Source: Gammaproteobacteria bacterium (GTDB taxonomy: Bacteria > Pseudomonadota > Gammaproteobacteria > Methylococcales > Methylomonadaceae). Taken from it: a DNA stretch of 37,731 bases. The position numbers and the translations under genes are program-made. Below, piece after piece: positions 16,048 through 23,790 of this stretch (its first letter is position 1; every line of letters starts with the position of its first letter). The stretch spans positions 1 to 37,731 of the forward strand of contig JAHJSQ010000139.1 in the NCBI GenBank assembly GCA_018830325.1, written 5' to 3'. Below the pieces are notes generated by a model. That model ran no database searches. It saw nothing but the letters and a program-made list of their open reading frames with translations, and was not told where the DNA came from.

Positions 16048-16422
16048 ATGGTTAACGACGTTAAAACGTCAACTCAGTTGCAAGATGAAACGCACTTACG
16101 CGTGCTTCGTCTGTTAGAAAATAATGCGCAGATGAATCAGCGGGAATTGGCGGAAAATCTTGGTGTAAGTTTGGGTAAAGTCAATTATTGCCTAAAAGCG
16201 CTGTTAGGCCGCGGACTGATAAAAATGCACAACTTCCGTAATAGCCAAAACCGATTGGCTTATGTGTATTTATTGACGCCAAGCGGCATCGCGGAAAAAA
16301 CCTTATTGACCAAGCGTTTTCTAGATATTAAGTTGGCTGAATACGAATTGTTAAAGCAAGAAATTGAGGCTTTGGCACAGGAGGTTGACGGTGCGGCAAT
16401 GCAAGGAGGTCAGGATGAGTAA
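16048..16422 (+). CDS. MarR-family EPS-associated transcriptional regulator
   Basis: This 124-residue winged-helix protein resembles the MarR-type regulators encoded at exopolysaccharide loci. The helix-turn-helix is clear at about 24-55 (MNQRELAENLGVSLGKVNYC), the wing is NSQNRLAYVYLLTPSG, and a C-terminal helix (LAEYELLKQEIEALAQEV) would dimerise. Such regulators often sit first in a polysaccharide cluster. Here 5.3 kb of accessory genes and repeats separate it from the polysaccharide operon that starts near 21.7 kb. No good ribosome binding site precedes ATG 16048. Palindromes upstream suggest self-control. A coiled-coil protein gene follows after 39 bases and may be cotranscribed. Confidence 0.85.
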   Translation: MVNDVKTSTQLQDETHLRVLRLLENNAQMNQRELAENLGVSLGKVNYCLKALLGRGLIKMHNFRNSQNRLAYVYLLTPSGIAEKTLLTKRFLDIKLAEYELLKQEIEALAQEVDGAAMQGGQDE

Positions 16423-16461
16423 TGTCAGGAAGCAAACAAAAAACTCAGGTGAGGGTCGCGT

Positions 16462-16881
16462 ATGCTAGCCCAAGAAGATATTGAACAAATTGAAAAACTG
16501 GTTGAGAACATCATCGCGCGTCAACCGGAGAAACTCAATGCTAATGTGCGCTACGAGCTGGATCTGCGGGAGCGCACGGTACGCGTCGAAGAAGAATTAA
16601 AGCATCAACGAGACCTGATGATACAAGGTTTCGAAGCGATGGAAAAACGTTTTGAACAAGTCGAAAAACGATTTGAGCAAATTGACAAGCGCTTCGAACA
16701 AGTCGAAAAGCGTTTTGAGCAAATTAACAAACGCTTCGAACAAGTCGACAAACGTTTCGAGGAGATGCGCAAGGACATGAACACTGGTTTTATAGAAATG
16801 AATCGAAGACTGGATCGTTTCATGTATTGGACGCTTGGCTTAGTTGTTTCAGCCACGATGGTGATTATCAATTTAAATTGA
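16462..16881 (+). CDS. Heptad-repeat coiled-coil protein with C-terminal membrane anchor (paralogue 1)
   Basis: This 139-residue protein has a short N-terminal region (MLAQEDIEQIEKLVENI), a RERTVRVEEELKHQRD helix, then about six seven-residue repeats of the form KRFEQVE/D (about residues 55-100) predicting a long coiled coil. A single C-terminal hydrophobic segment (YWTLGLVVSATMVIINL) acts as a tail anchor. At DNA level the heptads are 21-bp tandem repeats. GAGGG precedes the ATG at good spacing. A paralogue with the same first residues and tail lies at 20354-20815, and decayed 3' ends lie further on. The function is unknown; the architecture suits a membrane-bound oligomerising scaffold and is reminiscent of DUF1640-like or Bdr-like repeat proteins. 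Confidence 0.8.
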   Translation: MLAQEDIEQIEKLVENIIARQPEKLNANVRYELDLRERTVRVEEELKHQRDLMIQGFEAMEKRFEQVEKRFEQIDKRFEQVEKRFEQINKRFEQVDKRFEEMRKDMNTGFIEMNRRLDRFMYWTLGLVVSATMVIINLN

Positions 16882-16960
16882 CTTGATTTGCCAATTGCAA
16901 ACAAATTAAATGCCTTGGAGAAAGCACCGGAAATGAGACAAAAATAACGTTATTTGCAGG

Positions 16961-17227
16961 ATGCTACTTATGCAAAAAGAATATGAAACAATACAAGAAG
17001 CCTTGGAGAGCGTAAAAGGCATTGGATTAGCCATAGTTTACGGCTCATGGGGGAACAGACCGTCAGCGGTGACAGCGATTTAGATATTGCCGTGGCTATG
17101 CACAAGGTTCTCTTCGCGCGTCCGAAAAAATAGCTGAGATGTACTTGTTAGTCAGGATGGTTTTTTTGAGGAGCTGACGCGTTTAAACAATAAAATAAAT
17201 GATTTGAACCTATCTCCAAGCGAATGA
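16961..17227 (+). pseudogene. Frameshifted MNT-type nucleotidyltransferase remnant
   Basis: Frame 1 (ATG 16961 or 16970) reads to the nucleotidyltransferase motif GLAIVYGSWG, then runs into a stop. A different frame immediately resumes EQTVSGDSDLDIAVAMHK, carrying the expected Asp-x-Asp. A third change is needed to read QDGFFEELTRLNNKINDLNL before a stop at 17227. At least two indels have therefore broken a DNA polymerase beta-like MNT gene. It lies just before an intact MntA/HepT pair, but its motif spacing and residues differ from that MntA, so it is a separate family member rather than a fresh duplicate. No HEPN partner is seen for it. Confidence 0.7.
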
Positions 17228-17301
17228 CGAACCCAAAATTATGTCCATATTCGGTTAACCCCTAAAAATATAATAAATCAATTAAGCGCATTAAAAAAAT
17301 T

Positions 17302-17721
17302 ATGGATTTTAACGGCTTAAAAGCCCACATAATTCAGTTAGCAAAATCAAATGACAACATAGAATTGCTTTGGCTATACGGATCGTATGCAAAGGGCAGT
17401 GCGCATGAAAACAGCGATATCGACTTGGCGGTTGCGTTTAAAATCTGGGAAGACGACGTGATTGAGCGGCGATTAAGGCCGGAGTTGCTTGCTTTGGATT
17501 GGCGGCACACATTAAATTTACCCGACGGAAAATTAAGTGTGTTGGACATCAATATTGCACCCATTCCGTTAGCTATGTCTGTGCTAAAGAACGGCGAATT
17601 GTGGCTTTGTAAAAATGAGTATCGCCAGGCTCAAGAGTTGCAACGCATTATGTCGAAATGGGAGATAGATTACCTGTATCACTATCAACATCAACAGGCT
17701 ATGAGTGTCTGCAATGGATGA
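17302..17721 (+). CDS. mntA: MntA-type nucleotidyltransferase antitoxin
   Basis: This 139-residue MNT-fold protein has the full GSx10DxD motif: G27-S28 in LYGSYAKGSA, with D39 and D41 in NSDIDLAV. In characterised HepT/MntA (type VII) systems, the antitoxin adds AMP groups to a tyrosine of the HEPN toxin and so silences it. The gene overlaps the next by eight bases, the usual antitoxin-toxin layout. It is cytoplasmic. The start ATG 17302 has no strong ribosome binding site. The intact motif and partner argue for a working system. Confidence 0.9.
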   Translation: MDFNGLKAHIIQLAKSNDNIELLWLYGSYAKGSAHENSDIDLAVAFKIWEDDVIERRLRPELLALDWRHTLNLPDGKLSVLDINIAPIPLAMSVLKNGELWLCKNEYRQAQELQRIMSKWEIDYLYHYQHQQAMSVCNG

Positions 17722-18139
17722 CGCCTATGTTTTCTCGATGCGTGAGCATCTTGCTGAGTTGAAAAGCGAGTTGCAAGGATTAACAGACATTATCAATCAA
17801 CGAGAATTAAGTCGTTACGAGTATCGAGCAGCTGAACGCACCTTGCAGGTGCTTATAGAAGCCTGTATCGGCATTGCCAAGCATTGGAATTACGTTTTTT
17901 ATAAAACCGCACCTGCCGATGCATACGCCGCGTTCGAAAAACTATCTCAGCAAGGTGTTGAGGCAGTCAATGATGTAGAATGGCGCAAAATCATTGGCAT
18001 GCGAAACGCTCTAGTACATGATTATCTCAATATAGAACCTGACATCATTAAGGCTGTAATCAAAAAAACGGCTTATATAAAATTGCTAGAGTTTGCCAAT
18101 AAGGGATTAACGGCATTGCAAGAGCCTATCAATCGCTGA
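17714..18139 (+). CDS. hepT: HepT-type HEPN ribonuclease toxin
   Basis: This 141-residue all-helical HEPN (DUF86) protein carries the RX4HXY RNase motif MRNALVHDYLNI, with R97, H102 and Y104. The tyrosine of this motif is the site of AMP addition by MntA in the Shewanella system. The family cleaves RNA as a dimer when free of its antitoxin. I chose ATG 17714, eight bases inside the mntA end; a GTG at 17705 is also possible. It is probably coregulated and translated with mntA. Confidence 0.9.
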   Translation: MDDAYVFSMREHLAELKSELQGLTDIINQRELSRYEYRAAERTLQVLIEACIGIAKHWNYVFYKTAPADAYAAFEKLSQQGVEAVNDVEWRKIIGMRNALVHDYLNIEPDIIKAVIKKTAYIKLLEFANKGLTALQEPINR

Positions 18140-18235
18140 TCAAATCCTTGGGGTTGGGTTCTGATTTAGGGTGTCGAAATTTACCGATTTTTATGTCAGA
18201 AAAAATGACTGTTTTATGGATTTTGAGAAAATAAC

Positions 18236-18465
18236 TGGCGCTTTATAACCTTATGATCATCAAAAATTTCCAAGATATCATGAGCGTCGTAGGGTGCGCA
18301 TCGCGCACCTTTCCACGGTGCCGAACCGACAAGAGCCCGATCCAGGTGCGCGATGCGCACCCTACATCTGGCGCTTAATAGCCTATAAATACCAACAACT
18401 TCAAAAATAGTCAGTTTAAAAAGCGGGAACACAGCAATTAGCTAAAAATGGCTTTTTTCGACAGC
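18236..18465. repeat. BIME/MITE-like element, copy 2 (inverted relative to copy 1)
   Basis: The core 18290-18364 pairs GTAGGGTGCGCATCGCGCAC with its reverse complement, as at 6683-6761. The right flank GCGGGAACACAG..ATTAGCTAAAAATGGC (18424-18451) matches the left end of copy 1 in reverse. Degenerate direct repeats beginning GGCGCTT (18238 and 18370) border the core. The open frame here (18214-18432 minus) is not a gene. Between this element and the Rpn gene (to 18947) lie an inverted repeat at 18613-18738 and an open stretch at about 18505-18657 (EISKLKGKLEGKA...) that may be a gene remnant; nothing else was recognised. Confidence 0.65.
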
Positions 18466-18612
18466 CTAGTCCTGACCCATTTCCGCTAACGGCGGCCCAT
18501 TAAACACCGGTATGGAATAATTTCTGAAATAAGCAAACTTAAAGGCAAGCTGGAAGGGAAAGCCATAATACAGCATCGCGTTGATCAAAAGATTCGAACC
18601 GTTAACCGTATT

Positions 18613-18738
18613 GCCATTAAGTTAAGAAAAGCCCGCTCTCCTGATGGTGAGGGTTAAGGCAAAAAAGCTTTATTTGACCCCCCCTCATCTTAATCATCTC
18701 CCGGAAAGAGAAGGAATTGTCCTCCCTAACTTAATGGC
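18613..18738. repeat. Small element bounded by GCCATTAAGTTA inverted repeats
   Basis: GCCATTAAGTTAAG (18613-18626) and CTAACTTAATGGC (18726-18738) form a 12- to 13-bp inverted pair enclosing about 100 bases without a gene. The same end sequence bounds the element at 19883-20053 on the other side of the Rpn-type gene. It looks like a short non-autonomous element. Confidence 0.45.
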
Positions 18739-18947
18739 AGTGACCATTAAGCGAGGTAGCGCAAAATTGCCTGATAACGGCTATGCATAATCAATTTGCC
18801 CTTCGGACCGAACGCTAACCTAATGCACCGACACTATCGGTCGTCTATGATGAGCGCAAATGAGATACAGCAAGAAAGTATTCTTTTAGTGTATACGGAT
18901 TGGTGTTGGTGGTTTCGCAATGAAAAGGTTTTTTCATAATTAGGCTT

Positions 18948-19874
18948 ATGCACGATCAAAACTTTAAAAACCTGATTCTGGATTACCCCGTGCAAGCCTT
19001 GCAGTTTTTTGCCGCGGAGGAAGCCCACGACGATTTGCAACAAGCGCGGATTATCCCGTTTCGACAAGAACAGCTTAAAGAACGGCTCGGCGACCACTTT
19101 CACGAATTAGATACGCCGTTACTCGTTGAATGGCCTGATGGCCGTCGTGAAGTGATTTTGTTTCTGCTGGAGGAAGAGACCGAAGCCAGGCGCTTTTCCA
19201 TTTATCGCCTAGCACATTATTGTCTGGACTTATCCGAATTGGCAAAAACCGAACGGGTGGTTCCGGTCGTAATATTTCTGGATCGGGGGCATCATCCGTA
19301 CGAATTGCATTTAGGCGGCGATCGGCATACCTACCTCAGTTTTCAGTACATCAGTTGCGAACTGAAAAATCGGTTGGCCGACGATTACCGGCAAAGCGAT
19401 AACATAGTCGCCCGCCTCAACTTACCCAATATGCGTTATGCCAAAGAACAAAAGCTGGATATCTACCATGATGCACAATTGGGTCTAGTGCAACTGGAGC
19501 CCGACCCGAAAAAGCAACTAAAATATATTGACTTTGTCGATTATTATACGGACCTGACAGAAGATGAAATCGAAACCTATCGTAAAGACTATTTATCCGA
19601 AGCGGAGGCACGTATGGGATTAGCGCAGATATTAAGAGAAGAAGGCAGAGAAGAAGGTAGACAAGAAGGCAGAAAAGAAGGAGAAATCAAAGGAGAAATC
19701 AAAGGAGAAATCAAAGGAGAGGCTCAAATGCTTTTGAAACAAATTCAACTGAAATTCGGCGGGCATCCCGTTTGGGTAGAAGAAAAAATCAATCAGGCCG
19801 ATAAAACCCAGTTGGATCAATGGGTAGAGCGTATCTTGTTTGTTGATACTTTGGATCAATTGTTTAAGGTTTAG
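18948..19874 (+). CDS. Rpn-like PD-(D/E)XK nuclease/transposase-type protein
   Basis: This 308-residue protein resembles the Rpn (recombination-promoting nuclease)/putative-transposase group. An N-terminal domain of about 200 residues has the typical LLVEWPDGRREVILFLLEEE strand pair, in which the acidic residues would form a PD-(D/E)XK-like site, followed by RLAHYCLDL. The C-terminal part has a charged repeat (REEGREEGRQEGRKEGEIKG) with GEIK repeated three times, then a helical end (LKFGGHPVWVEEKINQA). Repeat elements with the same end sequence lie on both sides (18613-18738 and 19883-20053), so the gene may have arrived with them or acted on them. The active-site assignment is uncertain. No strong ribosome binding site is seen. 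Confidence 0.65.
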   Translation: MHDQNFKNLILDYPVQALQFFAAEEAHDDLQQARIIPFRQEQLKERLGDHFHELDTPLLVEWPDGRREVILFLLEEETEARRFSIYRLAHYCLDLSELAKTERVVPVVIFLDRGHHPYELHLGGDRHTYLSFQYISCELKNRLADDYRQSDNIVARLNLPNMRYAKEQKLDIYHDAQLGLVQLEPDPKKQLKYIDFVDYYTDLTEDEIETYRKDYLSEAEARMGLAQILREEGREEGRQEGRKEGEIKGEIKGEIKGEAQMLLKQIQLKFGGHPVWVEEKINQADKTQLDQWVERILFVDTLDQLFKV

Positions 19875-19882
19875 GATGCAAT

Positions 19883-20053
19883 GCCATTAAGTTAATCCGT
19901 TCGTGGTGAGCCCTTCGGCTAAGCTCAGGAGAGCCCTGTTGAACCTGGGCGGCTTAACTTATCAGCTCGTACTTTCCACTCATCCTTCGACATGGCTCTC
20001 CTGAGCGTGGCCGAAGGGCTTAGTGCGAGCGGAAAAGTCCTTAAGTTAATGGC
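19883..20053. repeat. 171-bp MITE-like element with internal 28-bp inverted arms
   Basis: The ends are GCCATTAAGTTAA (19883-19895) and TTAAGTTAATGGC (20041-20053), inverted with one mismatch. Inside, 19908-19935 (GAGCCCTTCGGCTAAGCTCA...) pairs with 19994-20021, with a few mismatches, to form a long hairpin. Partial copies of the right arm appear at about 20957-20980 and 21075-21115. The remaining bases to 20353 contain no gene; 20081-20155 recurs at 21163-21237, and a CCTGACCCCTTTT motif at about 20267 recurs twice downstream. Confidence 0.6.
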
Positions 20054-20353
20054 TTGAGGTGTAGGAGGGTTCAGAGCACAAGCCCATCATGGTTCGATGG
20101 TAAGAGCTGATAATCAATGAGCCTGTCTCCTTCGAATTGATGGTAAACAGTTTGAATAAATACAGGCGTTGAGAGGGTTTTGTGTTCTGATCGCTGGGTT
20201 TAATTGTGTCGGCAGGGTTTTTTTATAGTCAATTATTTAATAATGACTGATTCATTAATTAACCTGACCCCTTTTTAGACCCTTTTTACCTTCGCATAAC
20301 TATCCGGATGACACAAAATTACCGAAGCCCAATTAATTGCAAGGTGATACAAC

Positions 20354-20815
20354 ATGCTAGCCCAAGAAGACATTGAATTTATCAAAAATCACCTAGCCGA
20401 GTGGTTGGCTGAACAGTCGCTTGGCAAACCGCCGGTCGTTTACGAAATAGAGCTGCGTGAGCGCATGGTGCGCGTCGAAGAGGCGCTAAAAAATCAGGGT
20501 GAAGAACTCAAAGCTCAGCGAGAATTAATCTATGCACTAATGAAGCAAATGGATAAACGCTTCGAACAAGTCGATAAGCAGCTGACACAAAACAGGGAGG
20601 AGGCAAACAAACGCTTCGAACAAGTAGATAAACGTTTCGAGCAAATGGATAAACGCTTCGAACAAGTGGATAAACGCTTCGAGCAAATGGATAAACGTTT
20701 CGAACAGGTAGACAAAAAATTTGACGAAATGGGCAGGCGTTTGGATCGATTTATGTTTTGGTCGTTAGGTTTGACCGTATCGGCTGCGTTTTTTATCGTG
20801 AACTATTTGAAATAA
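20354..20815 (+). CDS. Heptad-repeat coiled-coil protein with C-terminal membrane anchor (paralogue 2)
   Basis: This 153-residue paralogue of the protein at 16462-16881 has the same beginning (MLAQEDIE), the same RERMVRVEEALK helix, about eight heptads of the DKRFEQV/M type (about residues 60-120), and the same RRLDRFMFWSLGLTVSAAFF tail with a single hydrophobic anchor. Its repeat number differs from paralogue 1, consistent with gain and loss of 21-bp units. AAGGTG lies about 10 bases before the ATG. Downstream, two degenerate copies of its last 50 bases show that the gene or its 3' end has been duplicated and has decayed. The function is unknown. Confidence 0.8.
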   Translation: MLAQEDIEFIKNHLAEWLAEQSLGKPPVVYEIELRERMVRVEEALKNQGEELKAQRELIYALMKQMDKRFEQVDKQLTQNREEANKRFEQVDKRFEQMDKRFEQVDKRFEQMDKRFEQVDKKFDEMGRRLDRFMFWSLGLTVSAAFFIVNYLK

Positions 20816-20985
20816 TTTATACGATACCTAAATCCTGCAATCTAAAAACAGGATGTATGAAGCATCCATATGATAATTTCGATTCATTTTATTTTCATAA
20901 ATGCATGATTATAAGCCTGATCTTTGCCACGGAGATGGTGTAAATTATCGACTCGGAGTTTTCCATTCATCCTTCGACTCGATTA

Positions 20986-21346
20986 GGTTAACAGTAACGG
21001 CTGCATTGTTTATAGTGAACTAATTGAAATAACAAGGAAAATACTTAATGCATTTAATGAACCTGACCCCTTTTCTCTGGCTATCCTGAGCGTAGTCGAA
21101 GAGCTCAGGGTGAACGAAAAAGTACATGGCTTAACGGCATTGATGCGAAGGGTAGCAGTAAAAACCCATCATAGTTCGATGGCAAGAGCTGACAATCAAT
21201 GACTCTGTCTCCTTTGAATTGATGGATAACCGGTTTATATTCTGCATGATGAGGTTAATAATAACGGCTGCATTATTGGCATTATTCATAGCTAATTAAA
21301 ATAACTGGACAAATATTTAATGCATTTAATGAACCTGACCCCTTTT
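20986..21346 (+). repeat. Two decayed direct repeats of the coiled-coil gene 3' end
   Basis: Segments 20986-21074 and 21253-21346 are direct repeats of each other. Each begins with sequence matching the end of the coiled-coil gene (GGCTGC.TT..T....GAACTA.TTGAAATAA at 20780-20815) and finishes with ATGCATTTAATGAACCTGACC and CCTTTT. Between them, 21163-21237 repeats 20081-20155, the spacer found upstream of the intact gene. The order spacer then gene end is kept, but the coding body is missing, as if a cassette was duplicated and then deleted internally. Confidence 0.6.
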
Positions 21347-21370
21347 CTGCGGCCCTTGGATTCGCTCACC

Positions 21371-21480
21371 GTGGGAGAGGTTTCAACCGCGAATATTACG
21401 GCCGTGACTTCGCGACTGACCGACAATTGCTCCTGCATTGTCGGCATACCGCCCATCCTGGCCATAAAGTCGCTCCTACA
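21371..21480. repeat. REP-like inverted repeat before the polysaccharide operon
   Basis: GTGGGAGAGGTTTCAACCGC (21371-21390) and AAAGTCGCTCCTAC (about 21466-21479) resemble the two ends of the GTGGGAGCGGCTTTAGCCGC type of repeat common in gammaproteobacteria. A CGACAATTGCTCC/...GCATTGTCGG stem lies between. A further partial end is at 21582-21612. No gene was recognised between 20816 and the flippase start; the open frame at 21427-21678 shows no family features. No convincing promoter was found for the downstream operon. Confidence 0.4.
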
Positions 21481-21674
21481 GCGATGATGACTGTAGACCT
21501 GGCAACTGTCATTATGAACATACATACATTCGTCATCCCGGACGCAGCCGATGGATCTGATCAATCGCAGACACCCCCTAGGAGCTTTTTCAGCCGCGAA
21601 TACTTTAGCCGCAACCTATCGAACATGCTATGCGGCCAGGCACGACATATAAGCTCGTGGATCATAGGGTCTGC

Positions 21675-23015
21675 ATGACGACGCTCAAGGCTAAAGTGAC
21701 GCGGCATCTCCAAGACCGAGACTCACACCACCGGAGAATTGCTGTCGGCTTTTTCTGGGTAAGCTTTTTTGTATTCGTTGGCAAGCTCGCCGGTGCAGCA
21801 AAGGAAATGACAATTGCCTGGCGTTATGGCATCAGCGGAACCGTGGATGCCTATGTGTTCATCTATAACCTCATAAGCTGGCCGGTAGGTGTCTGGTTCA
21901 GCGTGCTGACTGTTGTGCTGGTGCCACTCGTGGCCAGAATGCGCAGGGATGAAGGCTCGGACATCTCACGTTTTTGTGGCGAGTTACTTGGGTTGACGTT
22001 GCTGATTGGCCTTCTGCTCGGCTTGCTTCTCTATTGGGGGCTGCCCAGTTTGTTGCAGGCAACCTGGGTTGGTCTTGCTGATGAAGTTGTTGCACAAGCG
22101 CTGACTATGGCCGGACCATTATCGTTTCTGCTTCCGATGGGGCTTGTGATCAGTCTGTTTTCGGCCTGGATGATGGCCTGCGGGCATCACCGTAATACCC
22201 TGATGGAAGCGTTGCCGGCGCTGGTCATCTTGGTTGCCATACTATTGCCGCCCGGAACCATTCCTGAACCTCTGGTATGGGGGACTGTGGCTGGCTTTGC
22301 ACTGCATCTTGCAGGCCTGGCCATGCCGCTCAAGAAAATGGGAGAACTGCAGGCACCGTCACTCATTTTTACTTCTCCTGCATGGCGAGGATTCTGGGGC
22401 AGTATGGGCATCATGGCGATTGGTCATTCCCTGATGAGCTTCACTGGCATCATCGATCAGTTTTTCGCCGCCCAGCTTGGCACAGGCGCCATCGCCACCC
22501 TGAGCTATGCCAACCGGATCATGGCACTGGTGCTGGGGTTGGGCGCGATGGCGATCAGTCGGGCTACCTTGCCGGTATTTTCTGATCTGGTTGCGGGAGA
22601 AGCCAGTCCCACTGTAAGAGGGATCGCGATACGCTGGGCAGGCGCAATGTTTGTCGTCGGGTTGATGGCGACCATCGCTGTTTGGTTGCTTGCACCTTGG
22701 ATAGTGTCCCTTTTGTTTGAGCGAGGTTCTTTTACGACAGATGATACTTACACTGTTTCTAATCTTTTGCGTTTCTATATTTTGTTGTTGCCATTTAGTT
22801 TTTATGGGAATGTTCTTGTGTCTTTTTTTGCAGCACAAAGGCACGGCATAAACATATTTTGGGGTGGGATTGTTGCGGTGCTGGCCAAGCTTATTATGAA
22901 TTTATTGTTGGTTGATATTTATCAAATATACGGACTGGTGTACTCGGCAGTATTTATGTATTTGTCTACCTCGGTTTTCTTAACCATAAGAATATATATG
23001 TCAAGGAATCTTTAA
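21675..23015 (+). CDS. MurJ/Wzx-like polysaccharide flippase
   Basis: This 446-residue inner-membrane protein with about 12-14 hydrophobic segments belongs to the MurJ/MVF branch of the MOP exporters, which flip lipid-linked sugars to the periplasm. Typical features are AGAAKEMTIAWRYGISGTVDAY near the N terminus (residues about 35-56), DQFFAAQLGTGAIATLSYAN in the middle and LFERGSFT. Its position at the head of a glycosyltransferase operon points to a glycan substrate rather than cell-wall lipid II. I chose ATG 21675 because the homologous part starts there; the frame is open to an ATG at 21630. The stop overlaps the next start (TAATG). Confidence 0.85.
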   Translation: MTTLKAKVTRHLQDRDSHHRRIAVGFFWVSFFVFVGKLAGAAKEMTIAWRYGISGTVDAYVFIYNLISWPVGVWFSVLTVVLVPLVARMRRDEGSDISRFCGELLGLTLLIGLLLGLLLYWGLPSLLQATWVGLADEVVAQALTMAGPLSFLLPMGLVISLFSAWMMACGHHRNTLMEALPALVILVAILLPPGTIPEPLVWGTVAGFALHLAGLAMPLKKMGELQAPSLIFTSPAWRGFWGSMGIMAIGHSLMSFTGIIDQFFAAQLGTGAIATLSYANRIMALVLGLGAMAISRATLPVFSDLVAGEASPTVRGIAIRWAGAMFVVGLMATIAVWLLAPWIVSLLFERGSFTTDDTYTVSNLLRFYILLLPFSFYGNVLVSFFAAQRHGINIFWGGIVAVLAKLIMNLLLVDIYQIYGLVYSAVFMYLSTSVFLTIRIYMSRNL

Positions 23016-23779
23016 TGAACAAACTTCGCGCTGTACTTAAAATGATAAGAAATATAAATTCGAAAGACGTGATGAGAAGGTTCGAGTCGGTTTCGCTTTT
23101 TTCAAAACTTGTGCTACCTGAATATAGAATGACCTGGCCTCAAATGAAATGGTGGCAGAACAAATTCTTTAATGCTTACTTGGAAAAGTTCAGTGAGAAG
23201 GATAGCTTCAACACTCATCGTAAATGGATGTTGAGTCAACTCATTAGATTAACCGAAGATGTTGATGGTGAAACAGCAGAGTGTGGAGTTTATGAGGGTG
23301 CTTCATCATGGCTGATTTGTGAATCCAATCATAAGCAAAGTAAGTTTAAAAAGACACATCATATTTTTGACTCCTTTGAAGGGCTTGGTAGCCCAGAATT
23401 TTCTGATGGCAGTTATTGGAAAAAGGGTGATTTGGCATGCTCAGAGGAAAGCACTCTTAATAATTTGTTAGAATTTGGTGAAAGGATTGTTTCTCATCCA
23501 GGATGGATTCCCGATAGATTCAACGAGGTAGAAAATTTAAAATTTAGCTTTGTTCATGTAGATGTTGATTTATATGAGCCCACGCGGGACAGTATAGTTT
23601 TTTTCTATGAGAGGCTGAATCCTGGGGCTGTTTTTCTTTGTGATGATTATGGCTTTACCTCGTGTCCAGGCGCAACCATGGCTGTAGATGAGTTTCTCCA
23701 GAATAAGCCTGAAAAAATGATCGCACTTGATGCTGGAGGTGGGTTTTTTATCAAAGGTGTTGTGACTTCTCACAACTGA
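23015..23779 (+). CDS. TylF/macrocin O-methyltransferase-like protein
   Basis: This 254-residue methyltransferase resembles the TylF family, which methylates sugar hydroxyls using SAM and a metal ion. Seen motifs are GETAECGVYEGASSW (SAM loop), IFDSFEGLG, FVHVDVDLYEPT and FLCDDYG, in the expected order. It begins one base inside the previous stop, with GGA before the ATG. The gene is AT-richer than the glycosyltransferases downstream, suggesting a separate origin. The likely role is O-methylation of a sugar in the glycan. Confidence 0.85.
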   Translation: MNKLRAVLKMIRNINSKDVMRRFESVSLFSKLVLPEYRMTWPQMKWWQNKFFNAYLEKFSEKDSFNTHRKWMLSQLIRLTEDVDGETAECGVYEGASSWLICESNHKQSKFKKTHHIFDSFEGLGSPEFSDGSYWKKGDLACSEESTLNNLLEFGERIVSHPGWIPDRFNEVENLKFSFVHVDVDLYEPTRDSIVFFYERLNPGAVFLCDDYGFTSCPGATMAVDEFLQNKPEKMIALDAGGGFFIKGVVTSHN

Positions 23780-23790
23780 GGGGATCAAGT

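Noticed and set aside
16636-16770. Regular 21-bp repeats suggestive of a CRISPR array
   Set aside because: They encode in-frame heptads of a coiled coil, without spacers or cas genes.
21427-21674. 83-codon plus-strand frame before the flippase
   Set aside because: It covers REP-like repeat sequence and shows no family features.
22359-22844. 161-codon minus-strand open frame in the flippase gene
   Set aside because: It is a low-complexity His/Gln/Arg-rich peptide typical of an antisense shadow.
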